Below, piece by piece: positions 7,139 to 15,149 of a DNA stretch of 64,000 nucleotides (within the stretch, counting starts at the first letter, position 1; every line of letters begins with the position of its first letter). The position numbers and the translations under genes are program-made. The notes under the pieces were generated by a model. That model saw only the letters and a list, made by a program, of their open reading frames with translations, did no database searches and had not been told where the DNA came from. Origin of the DNA: Vibrio ichthyoenteri ATCC 700023 (GTDB taxonomy: Bacteria > Pseudomonadota > Gammaproteobacteria > Enterobacterales > Vibrionaceae); contig NZ_AFWF01000086.1 in the NCBI RefSeq assembly GCF_000222605.1, positions 1 through 64,000 of the forward strand, read 5' to 3'.

Positions 7139-8880
7139 GGTTTTGCCCCTTGCGCTTTTACTGCACTATCTGCTTTTACTGCACGATCCGAAGACACAGA
7201 ACTCTGTTGCGGCAATGCGGGCTCTCGAAGTTGAATTTGGAACTTCGCTCTGAGGAAGTATTTCGGGTCTGCTTCAACACGTTTTAACCACTTATCCGCC
7301 ACCTCTTGATCCGCCAAAATGTCATCGGCACTGAACTGCTGTTTTTGCATCAGTTGTTGAGCCGTTTCCTCATCGACACCATCGCCGGTGCGAGGCTTGT
7401 CTTGATCGAGTTCGAGTGATTCTTCCGGACCATCGGTTGATCCCGCTTGGCTTTCACTGGTTCGATTCACGTCTTCTACGATGCCCGCTATCACATTGAG
7501 GTTATGCTGCACATCATCTTTCAGCGTTGCGGTAAGTGTCGGTTTTTCTAACAAGGCAATTAACAGATCTCGTGCTGCTACGTATTCTCTCTGACGAGCC
7601 AACGCACTAGCTGCGTTGTAGAGCCCATAATCACTTTCCATTTGAATAAACGCGCTATGTGCTAGCTTGTATTCACCAGCGTAGTAATAAGCCGTACCTT
7701 TACGCAGTGGATCACGAAACTGTTTTGCTGCTTCAAGATACTGGTGCTGATTAAATAGCCTTTGCCCTTGTTGATCTGAGGTCAACCACAGATCCCACCA
7801 CCACTGCCCTGCTTTTTGCCACGTAGAGCGTGTTTCTACCTGTTGATTTGTCTCAGCCTTGAGAGAAATAGCTTCAGCCTTGACTTTGATCGGCACCAAC
7901 ATCGTCGCTGAAATACTCGCAATAACACACCATTGCACTAACCAGCCTTTACGAAACCACAGCAGCATAATCAGAGCAATCGGGATCAACAAGCCATAGC
8001 CCATATCTTGCCATGGCATTGATGATTCACCATTAATTTGCATATTTCGCTCTATGTAGCGATTGAGCATTTCCACATCACGATTATCGACTGCCACCTC
8101 GATCAAATGTCCATTCGTCGCACTGGTGAGCGCTTCAAGTGACTCTAAATCAATAGGGTCATTGCTCACAATGTTGGGATTGCCAGCCGCAAGAACCAAC
8201 AACTGATAAGGTCTTTGGCTGAAAAATTCTTTATAAGCCCTGATGGTTTGCTGATTCACCGAATCTGAAACCAGTAAAACCGTTGAGCCCGCTTGTTGTT
8301 GAAGTTGCTGATCGATCAAAGGCAAAGCCTTCTCGGCTAATTTGCCCTCTATTGGCATGATCTCCGGCGTAATTGCAGCTAAAAACGGCGAAAACACCTC
8401 GTTATCTTGGGTAATTGGCATGGCTACATGAGCCGATCCGGCAAAAACAACCAAGCCGGTGCGCCCTCCATTACGAGCGGCAAGTAAATCACTGATCTTT
8501 TGCTTCGCACGTTCAAGCCGACTTGGTGGTAAGTCTTTTTGCAACATGGAATCTGTATTATCCAGCACCACCAGCATTGAGGCCTTATCTTCGCCGAATG
8601 GCGATGCTTGTCTTTGCCAAGTTGGGCCTGCACAAATGACAATCGCGAAAGTCATAATCACAATGAGCATTTTAAGTGGCAGTTGTTTCTTCCAGCCCGT
8701 TTCCCCAATGGTTAAAGCATTACGTAAATGGGATGGCAAAACATCCTGCCACGAGGGTTTATTTTCAACGCGCCAACGCAACCAAAGGAGCACTAACATT
8801 GGAACGAGGGCGAGTAGCCATTGTGGCCGCAAGAAATGAAACTGAACTAAAAACTGTTGCAAGGCTTGCCAATCAAACAT
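7135..8880 (-). CDS. BatB-like VWA protein with C-terminal TPR region
   Basis: 581 residues. Two membrane helices come first (about 21-37 and 70-88). A von Willebrand A domain follows, with the metal-site sequence VVLDNTDSM, that is D-x-T-x-S with Thr in place of the first Ser. After a third helix (about 292-309) and a fourth near 316-335, a TPR-like section (FNQHQYLEAAKQFRDP, YYYAGEYKLAHSAF, ARQREYVAARDLLIALL) resembles BatC. I read it as a BatB-BatC fusion, which is common in proteobacteria. The C-terminus is low-complexity and acidic, then Ala/Lys/Ser rich, and contains a small duplicated stretch. It overlaps batA by eight bases upstream and batD by four downstream. The role is probably assembly or chaperoning of an envelope protein together with the MoxR ATPase. 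Confidence 0.82.
   Translation of the reverse strand: MFDWQALQQFLVQFHFLRPQWLLALVPMLVLLWLRWRVENKPSWQDVLPSHLRNALTIGETGWKKQLPLKMLIVIMTFAIVICAGPTWQRQASPFGEDKASMLVVLDNTDSMLQKDLPPSRLERAKQKISDLLAARNGGRTGLVVFAGSAHVAMPITQDNEVFSPFLAAITPEIMPIEGKLAEKALPLIDQQLQQQAGSTVLLVSDSVNQQTIRAYKEFFSQRPYQLLVLAAGNPNIVSNDPIDLESLEALTSATNGHLIEVAVDNRDVEMLNRYIERNMQINGESSMPWQDMGYGLLIPIALIMLLWFRKGWLVQWCVIASISATMLVPIKVKAEAISLKAETNQQVETRSTWQKAGQWWWDLWLTSDQQGQRLFNQHQYLEAAKQFRDPLRKGTAYYYAGEYKLAHSAFIQMESDYGLYNAASALARQREYVAARDLLIALLEKPTLTATLKDDVQHNLNVIAGIVEDVNRTSESQAGSTDGPEESLELDQDKPRTGDGVDEETAQQLMQKQQFSADDILADQEVADKWLKRVEADPKYFLRAKFQIQLREPALPQQSSVSSDRAVKADSAVKAQGAKP
7154..7189. repeat. Two 18-bp direct repeats at the 3' end of the batB gene
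   Basis: GCTTTTACTGCACTATCT at 7154-7171 is followed at once by GCTTTTACTGCACGATCC at 7172-7189 (16 of 18 identical). The repeats encode related RAVKAD/SAVKAQ hexapeptides at the protein's tail. Confidence 0.7.
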
Positions 8881-10048
8881 GTTTGTCCCCCTGTTGACGC
8901 TCTGTCTCGTCTTGCGGCTTCGGGACTGACTGGCTTGGATGTGAGTAGCTTTTATGTGAGTAGCTTGGATATGAGTAAAGAAGACGAGATAAGCGCAGGC
9001 GGCGCAATGTAGCCAATGTAAAAGCCAGTAAATACAGGCAAACGACCATCGCGATTAGATAATGATGTAAACTTTGCTTGGGGCGATAGCTGCTACTCTC
9101 ATAGAATTGCGGTTCAAGTTCGCCGATTTTTTGATAGGCCGACGCTAACTCAACACGATTCAATGCCTGAAAAGCTTCGCCGCCCGACTCTTTTGCAATC
9201 CGTTGAATCGTCTCCATATCCAACGCAACTTCACCCACGGTTTGCGGATCGCCCATAGCAATCATATGGATGCGAACCCCTTTGGCTTTGGCGACTTTAG
9301 CGGCATCAATCGGCTCGACAAAACTGCCGGTGTCGTTGCCGTCTGTGAGGACGATAGCCACTTTCTGTGCCTGTTTGTCGCTTGGGCTTACACTGTTGTT
9401 TTTCGTTTGATTATTTTTACTTAGATGACTCCGACTATCAGCGCTTTGTTCGAACACTTTGACAACCAGACCGATAGCATCGCCCAAATGGGTGCTTTTT
9501 CCCGCCATTGCAACATCAGTCTGGTTAAGGAGCGCCAACCATACTGTTTGATCTGCAGTAAAAGGCGCTTGTAGAAAAGCAGCATCACCAAACAAAATCA
9601 ACCCCAGTCGATCTCCTTGACGTGTGGCAGCGAAATCTGCCAACACCTCTTTGGCCGCCTGCAAACGGGTAATTTTTTGACCATTGTCTGCCGAAAAATC
9701 TTGCTCTGCCATTGAACCAGAAAGATCGACCACTACCATAACATCTCGGCCCAATTGCTCTCTTAATACCGGTTCACCCAATATTGATGGTTTCGTTAAC
9801 GCACATACCACTAATAGCCATGAGATAAGTAACGTCATCCTCTGCCACCAACTCGGTGTCAGTTGGGTCGCGCCTGCCGAAGGGGTTTCCCCAATCGCAT
9901 CCACCAATTGCTGAAAAAATGGCACCTTGATCGCCTGTTGCTTAGTGCGGTATGCCGGTACCAAGTAATAGATCAATAATGGCAGCGGCAAAATCACCAA
10001 CCACCATGGATAATCCAATTCTAAACTGGCCGAGGTAACATCAATCAT
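8873..10048 (-). CDS. BatA-like VWA domain membrane protein
   Basis: 391 residues. It has N-terminal membrane helices (about 15-30 and 70-90), then a von Willebrand A domain with a complete metal site (VVVDLSGSMAEQDF, D-L-S-G-S), a conserved Thr/Asp later (VLTDGNDTG), and a C-terminal helix (HHYLIAMVVCLYLLAFTLATL). This is the BatA arrangement, with the VWA domain facing the periplasm. It overlaps the DUF4381 gene by eight bases and batB by eight. The cytoplasmic tail carries pentapeptide repeats of the form YS(Y/H)(P/K)S produced by a 15-bp tandem repeat. It is expected to work with MoxR, DUF58 and the other Bat proteins as one complex. Confidence 0.85.
   Translation of the reverse strand: MIDVTSASLELDYPWWLVILPLPLLIYYLVPAYRTKQQAIKVPFFQQLVDAIGETPSAGATQLTPSWWQRMTLLISWLLVVCALTKPSILGEPVLREQLGRDVMVVVDLSGSMAEQDFSADNGQKITRLQAAKEVLADFAATRQGDRLGLILFGDAAFLQAPFTADQTVWLALLNQTDVAMAGKSTHLGDAIGLVVKVFEQSADSRSHLSKNNQTKNNSVSPSDKQAQKVAIVLTDGNDTGSFVEPIDAAKVAKAKGVRIHMIAMGDPQTVGEVALDMETIQRIAKESGGEAFQALNRVELASAYQKIGELEPQFYESSSYRPKQSLHHYLIAMVVCLYLLAFTLATLRRLRLSRLLYSYPSYSHKSYSHPSQSVPKPQDETERQQGDKHV
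8934..8978. repeat. 15-bp tandem repeat, three units, in the batA tail
   Basis: The units CTTGGATGTGAGTAG (8934), CTTTTATGTGAGTAG (8949) and CTTGGATATGAGTAA (8964) are in register and encode the pentapeptides near the C-terminus of BatA. Because the period is a multiple of three, copy-number change would keep the frame. Confidence 0.8.
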
Positions 10049-10589
10049 CTTTACCTCTCGGTATTTTGCGGCGCTGTGTTGTTGACGATTTCTTCGTTAA
10101 CTGCCCTTGATTATGATGTCGCTTCAGCCATTCTGAAGCATCATTGAGTAATGTCGCGCGTTCTTTTTCTGTCAGTTGAGTTTTTGGGTCGACAAGACTG
10201 TGTAACCACTTTTTTCCCAGCTTAGAAGCGAAGCGAGCATCGATTGGGCTGAGATCATCGAGCGATTTCAGTAACGGCAAACCAAATTGTTGTCGATAGT
10301 GGCGACTTAAATGATTGAGTACGATTTTTAATATGGCGTAAATTTGATGCCCTGCTTGTGGATTGGCAATGCTAACCCTCTCAAGCGCTATGAGAGCCTC
10401 CTTGCGATAGCGATTTCGCCACCACCATCGCGCGGTTCGCCACAAGAAATAAAGGCCAGCAATCACCCCTGTGGCAAACAAGATTTTCCAGCCTAGTGTT
10501 TGAGGGAGCCAGCTAACACTCTCAGGTACCGTAACGTCATGCAAGTTACGCAGAATATAGGTACTTGGTGGTGTATGAGGATCACTCAT
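10041..10589 (-). CDS. DUF4381 family membrane protein
   Basis: 182 residues with one membrane helix (about 32-48, ILFATGVIAGLYFLW), then a cytoplasmic domain rich in Arg, Lys and Trp (RTARWWWRNRYRKEAL). The opening LRNLHDVTVPESVSWLPQTLGW is the usual DUF4381 start; members sit between DUF58 and BatA genes in MoxR operons. No catalytic motif is visible; a structural or adaptor role is my inference. The ATG abuts the stop of the DUF58 gene with no gap, and the 3' end overlaps batA by eight bases. Confidence 0.82.
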   Translation of the reverse strand: MSDPHTPPSTYILRNLHDVTVPESVSWLPQTLGWKILFATGVIAGLYFLWRTARWWWRNRYRKEALIALERVSIANPQAGHQIYAILKIVLNHLSRHYRQQFGLPLLKSLDDLSPIDARFASKLGKKWLHSLVDPKTQLTEKERATLLNDASEWLKRHHNQGQLTKKSSTTQRRKIPRGKDD

Positions 10590-11552
10590 TTAACGACCTC
10601 CCACTAACTTTTGCCACTGGTGTATGTGATCACCATCGGTGCTCAATTCAATGTGAGGCAGGCGTTTAATCGCCATAAGCTGAGATAGTTTTTGGCGTTG
10701 AATCGTACTTTGACGTTGTAGCCCTTCACTCGCCATCGTGACTTTAGCATCGCTATCTAAATTGAGTTGGTATTGGCCATCCCCCACAACCCAATTCGCC
10801 TTGGCAATATGTTCGGGCAGGGCTTGTTCTAAAGGGTCACTGACCATTACCGCTAACAGATCGTTGTGTTGTTGCAATTGTTTTAACTGCTCAAGATGTT
10901 GCTCTTCACAATCATGCCAATCACTAATTAAAATCAGCGTTGTTTGTTTCAGCTTCATCCGTTTAAGCAGCTCAACCCATTTGGCAAAACTCACCTCATC
11001 ACTATCCACTGACCCAACGTTCAGCACTTGGTTCGCTTTGGCCACGCATTTAAGTTGCGCTAATAAATCATTTTGTGAGCGCCCCGCTTTACTGTGAAAA
11101 ACCTTGGTATGCGAGGCGATGACAAACCCCACACGGTCGCCATCTTTTAATACTCGCCAGCCACACATTGCGCCAATCTCAGCCGCCACAACGGACTTCA
11201 TCACTTGTAGCGAGGAAAAGAACATTGAACTGCGCTGATCAATACACAAAATGACGTTGCGATCTTTCTCTTCGGTATAGCTACGCACATGAGGCTTACC
11301 GGTACGCATGGTCACTTTCCAATCCAGATTACGAATATCATCGCCCAACTGATAATGGCGCAGCTCCTCGAAATTTAATCCTCTACCACGAAATAACGAA
11401 CTATGGCGACCTGAAAGCACGCTGCCCGCTCTCAAATGAGGCAATAAACTAAATGACTGTGCTTGAGCTTGTAATCGAACCAAACGGGCATAATCGCAAT
11501 ACAGTCGCGGGTCGAACGCTTGCGTTGCTGGTGGATGGGTTGGCTTGGCCAT
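10590..11552 (-). CDS. DUF58 domain protein
   Basis: 320 residues, apparently cytosolic. The N-terminal half has the DUF58 hallmark GRGLNFEELRHYQLGDDIRNLDWKVTMRTGKPHVR, read here in two adjoining parts. It goes on into a VWA-like fold (NVILCIDQRSSMFF) whose metal site is D-x-R-S-S, so the first Ser is Arg and metal binding is doubtful. DUF58 proteins accompany MoxR AAA+ ATPases nearly everywhere and are thought to be part of the chaperone unit. It lies seven bases downstream of moxR and directly precedes the DUF4381 gene. Confidence 0.85.
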   Translation of the reverse strand: MAKPTHPPATQAFDPRLYCDYARLVRLQAQAQSFSLLPHLRAGSVLSGRHSSLFRGRGLNFEELRHYQLGDDIRNLDWKVTMRTGKPHVRSYTEEKDRNVILCIDQRSSMFFSSLQVMKSVVAAEIGAMCGWRVLKDGDRVGFVIASHTKVFHSKAGRSQNDLLAQLKCVAKANQVLNVGSVDSDEVSFAKWVELLKRMKLKQTTLILISDWHDCEEQHLEQLKQLQQHNDLLAVMVSDPLEQALPEHIAKANWVVGDGQYQLNLDSDAKVTMASEGLQRQSTIQRQKLSQLMAIKRLPHIELSTDGDHIHQWQKLVGGR

Positions 11553-11559
11553 AATATTG

Positions 11560-12543
11560 TTAGCCTATTTCGACGTGATCAAGCAGTTCATTAACGACTT
11601 GTATATGGTCGACCCCATCAGCTAACGCATCATAGGTCAGTGAAAAGCGATGCCCAATCACCATTGGCGTCATCGCTCTGACATCATCTAAAGTGACATA
11701 GTCACGCCCTTGTAGCCATGCATAAGCACGGGCGCATTTATCCAGAGAAATAGACGCTCTAGGGCTCGCGCCAACATCAATCCACTTAGCCAGATTTGTG
11801 TCTTGGTAACGAGCAGGTTGCCGTGTCGCCATCACCAATGCCACAATATAATTTTCCACTAAGTCAGAAACCGCAACATCAGGCAATTGGCGACGCGCTT
11901 CGATCACCAACTCAGGTTCAATATGCTCGGGCGTCACCAATTCAGCACTAGTTTCATTGCCCAACTCTTCGCTTCTTACCAATCGAATAATGTCTCGCTC
12001 TGCGCCTGCATCGGGATAATCAACCGTCACTTTCATAATGAAGCGGTCCATTTGAGCCTCGGGTAAGGGATAAGTGCCCTCTTGCTCGACCGGATTTTGC
12101 GTGGCTAACACCATGAACAGCTCGGGCAAAATGTGGGTCTTATCGCCCACCGTTATGGTGCCCTCCGCCATTGCCTCAAGTAACGCCGCTTGTACTTTTG
12201 CGGGAGCTCGGTTGACCTCATCGGCCAACACAATGCTATTGAAAATAGGCCCCGGTTGAAAACGCAGCTGTGGTTTACCCTCAAACTCTTGATATACCTC
12301 AGTACCCGTCACATCCGATGGCAAAAGGTCCGGTGTGAATTGAATTCTGCCAAAGCTAGTATTCAACAAATTTGCCAGCGACTTAACGGAACGGGTTTTG
12401 GCTGTACCGGGTAAACCTTCCAGCAATATATGACCATTGGTTAGAAGAGCAATCACCAAGCTCTGAACAACATGCTTTTGACCGATAACACTTTTCTCTG
12501 TTTGTTCCATCAACCGATTCATGGCTTGTTGAGCTTGATTCAT
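11560..12543 (-). CDS. MoxR-type AAA+ ATPase
   Basis: 327 residues. Visible motifs are Walker A LLEGLPGTAKTRSVKS (about residues 38-53), Walker B SIVLADEVNRAPAKVQ (about 107-122), sensor 1 MVLATQNPVEQEGTYPLPEAQMDRF (about 144-168, read in two parts) and a C-terminal lid with GASPRASI. MoxR ATPases work with VWA proteins to mature other proteins, for example metal insertion into methanol dehydrogenase or NO reductase. It heads the Bat-type operon. A 102-base gap separates it from the octaheme cytochrome gene upstream, so the operon may have its own promoter or be read through. Confidence 0.9.
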   Translation of the reverse strand: MNQAQQAMNRLMEQTEKSVIGQKHVVQSLVIALLTNGHILLEGLPGTAKTRSVKSLANLLNTSFGRIQFTPDLLPSDVTGTEVYQEFEGKPQLRFQPGPIFNSIVLADEVNRAPAKVQAALLEAMAEGTITVGDKTHILPELFMVLATQNPVEQEGTYPLPEAQMDRFIMKVTVDYPDAGAERDIIRLVRSEELGNETSAELVTPEHIEPELVIEARRQLPDVAVSDLVENYIVALVMATRQPARYQDTNLAKWIDVGASPRASISLDKCARAYAWLQGRDYVTLDDVRAMTPMVIGHRFSLTYDALADGVDHIQVVNELLDHVEIG

Positions 12544-12645
12544 AACGTATCCTTTTCTTGTTATCGCCTTATTGTCTCGTCACTCATTTGCTCATAGAGC
12601 TAGCAAAAAACGGCTTAAACAGGCATTAAAGGTTTGGTTGCGGCC

Positions 12646-14943
12646 TTAATTCATCATATCGTCTAACTGTTGAATGACGTTAGGTGGCGCGATATCACTT
12701 AACTGTGCGCGACATTGCCTGTACGCCGTCATCACTTTATTCCGTAGTTCATCTGCCGTTTGATTACTATTACGCGCCAACACTTCACATTGCGCGTAGA
12801 GATGTTGTGGGTTACCGCTGGCAATAAAGGCTTGGTTTAGCCCGCGAGCTGCTTCTAGAACATCCAATCGTTCCATCGCCAATCCGTATACATACCAATA
12901 TTGAGCATTATTCATTGCCCGCTCAGCCGCTTGCTTTAAGTATTGGCTTGCTTGCTCTGATTTTCCTAAGCGTAGCAATGTTAGCCCCGCACTGTAGGGT
13001 AACGCGCTCGATTTTGGTTGAGCAGTAATGCCTTTAAATAACGTCTCTAGTGCACGTTGTTCTTGCCCCTGCACTCGATAAAGATCGGCCAAATTGGCAT
13101 AACTGTTTTCATAATAAGGTTCGATGGCGATTGCGCCTTGATACCACTCGATCGCTTGATCAAATTCACCTAGATCGCGATATACATTGGCTAAGTTGGT
13201 TCGACCAAAACCGCGGTCGCTGTTAAAACGTTGAATCTGCATATAAGCTTCTAACGGCTGCGCCATTTTGCTTTTTTGCTCTTGGCTCATCTCACTCCAA
13301 CCAACAACTAAAGCGCCAGCGGCTTCTGCTTGGACGGACAAAACCGGATCACCCAACAGAGGCGATAAAATTTGCCAACGATCATTAAAGGGATAACCCG
13401 ACGAGCCCTCAATGGCACCTAAGCGGATCAGGTCACTGTCATGTTTAACGGCACGAGCTAAGGCCACCAGCGTGTTTTTACCTTGATTTCCGGCCATTCT
13501 CTGCAGCGCTGATCCACGGATAATGTCACTCAGTGTCGCGTCTTGAGAGAAATACGCTAATGCATCTGCCGCTCCCTCATGCCCTATCGAGTCAGCATAG
13601 AAAGCCACCGCCACATTTTGGGGACTTTGATAGTTTGAATCAGGAAACCATTGCTGTAATTGCTGAGCCGCCCATTGATCAGTTTGAGTCTCATGACAAT
13701 CTGTGCAGACATTGGGGGTTTTTATATGTTGGCTTAAATCAGGTCGAGGTACATTCCAGCTATGGTCGCGACGAGGGTCTACTTCCATATAGGTGGTTTC
13801 TGGCATATGGCACGTGGTACATTGCGATGCTTCGGTATTAGCTTGATGAAAGGTGTGTTTTTCAGCGCTATATTCTGAGGCCAAATGACATTGTGCACAC
13901 ACTTGCTGTTCAGGAATTTTCAATTTTGCGGTATGAGGGTCATGGCAGTTGGTACAAGTCACACCACTTTTTGCCATCTTCGATTGAAGAAACGAACCAT
14001 AGACATAATCTTCATCGAAAATTTGTCCATCTGGATAATAGAGCTCTGGCGTAATCAAGCTAAGGCGGTACTTATCGAGAAAAGCCCCTTTGAGATGATC
14101 TTGATTTTCATTGAGCTGTGTACGGCGGCTATGGCACTGAGCACACATTTGTAATTGGTCGGTTGGTTGAATTGCTTGCGGCTGTAAGGTGCTATGACCC
14201 TCCTTGAACACCCATTCTTTCACCGCAGCCGATAACTCACGATCAAATCCATAGTGAACACCGATTGGGTTTTCGCTTTTGGCTTGTGCGATATGCAAGC
14301 TTGCTGGGCCATGGCATGCTTCGCAACTCACGTTAATTTCAGACCATGTGGTCGCATAGCGATCTGTTGGCGCATCGTAGTTTTTAGTTAGATTGGTGGA
14401 GTGACAATCTGCACACATAAAATTCCAATTTTGCCCGCTATTTGTCCAATAAAATTCATCGCTTGGCTTAGTGTCTGGATAAAGGTGAAACCAGCGCTGG
14501 CCACCCAGTTTTAACTCACGCGCATCCCAAGCGAAGGGGATAAGTTGAATCCGTCCGTCGTCAAACTCGACCATGTATTGCTGTAATGGGTCAATGCCAA
14601 ACGTATAGGCGATTTGATAGTTCTTTAGTTCTCCATCAGGTCCTTCAATCGTGACCCAAAACTCATCACCTTGCCGATAGAAACGATTTTCTTTGCCCGC
14701 ATGTGTCACTTTATGATCAGAAAAATCCGCTAACACGGAAGCATCCGTTGCGTGCTGCATAGCCTTGTCATGGTGCGAGCCTTGCCATGCTTTGACTTCT
14801 TCTTTATGGCAATCAACACATTGTTCCACGCCTACATACCCAGCCTCTTCTGAGCGGGCTACGCCAACAAAAAGGCTTATTGATAGCGATAGTATGAGTA
14901 CAGATTGAGCTAATATCCTTATTAGCCGTTCGCTTTTCTGCAT
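12646..14943 (-). CDS. Octaheme c-type cytochrome with C-terminal TPR repeats
   Basis: 765 residues with a signal peptide (about 1-31, cleavage near VARSEE). I count eight CxxCH heme sites: CVDCH (42-46), CADCH, CEACH, CAQCH, CTNCH, CAQCH, CTTCH and CTDCH, all within the first roughly 420 residues. A HEAT-like stretch follows, then TPR units (GRTNLANVYRDLGEFDQAIEWY, NSYANLADLYRVQGQEQRAL). This fits the periplasmic multiheme cytochrome/TPR family seen in marine gamma-proteobacteria, whose electron partners are mostly unknown. The heme spacing does not let me assign nitrite, hydroxylamine or tetrathionate activity. It lies between the sulfatase and the MoxR-Bat operon on the same strand; the VWA/MoxR proteins may help to mature it, which is inference. 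Confidence 0.85.
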   Translation of the reverse strand: MQKSERLIRILAQSVLILSLSISLFVGVARSEEAGYVGVEQCVDCHKEEVKAWQGSHHDKAMQHATDASVLADFSDHKVTHAGKENRFYRQGDEFWVTIEGPDGELKNYQIAYTFGIDPLQQYMVEFDDGRIQLIPFAWDARELKLGGQRWFHLYPDTKPSDEFYWTNSGQNWNFMCADCHSTNLTKNYDAPTDRYATTWSEINVSCEACHGPASLHIAQAKSENPIGVHYGFDRELSAAVKEWVFKEGHSTLQPQAIQPTDQLQMCAQCHSRRTQLNENQDHLKGAFLDKYRLSLITPELYYPDGQIFDEDYVYGSFLQSKMAKSGVTCTNCHDPHTAKLKIPEQQVCAQCHLASEYSAEKHTFHQANTEASQCTTCHMPETTYMEVDPRRDHSWNVPRPDLSQHIKTPNVCTDCHETQTDQWAAQQLQQWFPDSNYQSPQNVAVAFYADSIGHEGAADALAYFSQDATLSDIIRGSALQRMAGNQGKNTLVALARAVKHDSDLIRLGAIEGSSGYPFNDRWQILSPLLGDPVLSVQAEAAGALVVGWSEMSQEQKSKMAQPLEAYMQIQRFNSDRGFGRTNLANVYRDLGEFDQAIEWYQGAIAIEPYYENSYANLADLYRVQGQEQRALETLFKGITAQPKSSALPYSAGLTLLRLGKSEQASQYLKQAAERAMNNAQYWYVYGLAMERLDVLEAARGLNQAFIASGNPQHLYAQCEVLARNSNQTADELRNKVMTAYRQCRAQLSDIAPPNVIQQLDDMMN

Positions 14944-15116
14944 ACCTTTCCTTGTTATTTTTTACGCCAAGCCGTTTTTATTCCATGCCCTCTAAAACAG
15001 GCTTCTCGAACACATACATTTCGCATACGTGATGATTGAATACATGGTTATACGGCATGGCTAAATCACCGTTGTTTAATCAAAGATAGGCTGTTTTTTC
15101 CCGTTTTTACAAATAA

Positions 15117-15138
15117 TTAGGGCTCCGAAGAGCCCTAA
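15117..15138 (-). terminator. Hairpin after the sulfatase gene
   Basis: A 9-bp stem (TTAGGGCTC/GAGCCCTAA) with a CGAA tetraloop lies 12 bases past the sulfatase stop; on the minus strand TTATTT follows. This probably separates the sulfatase from the cytochrome transcript. Confidence 0.7.
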
Positions 15139-15149
15139 CTTGTATCTCA

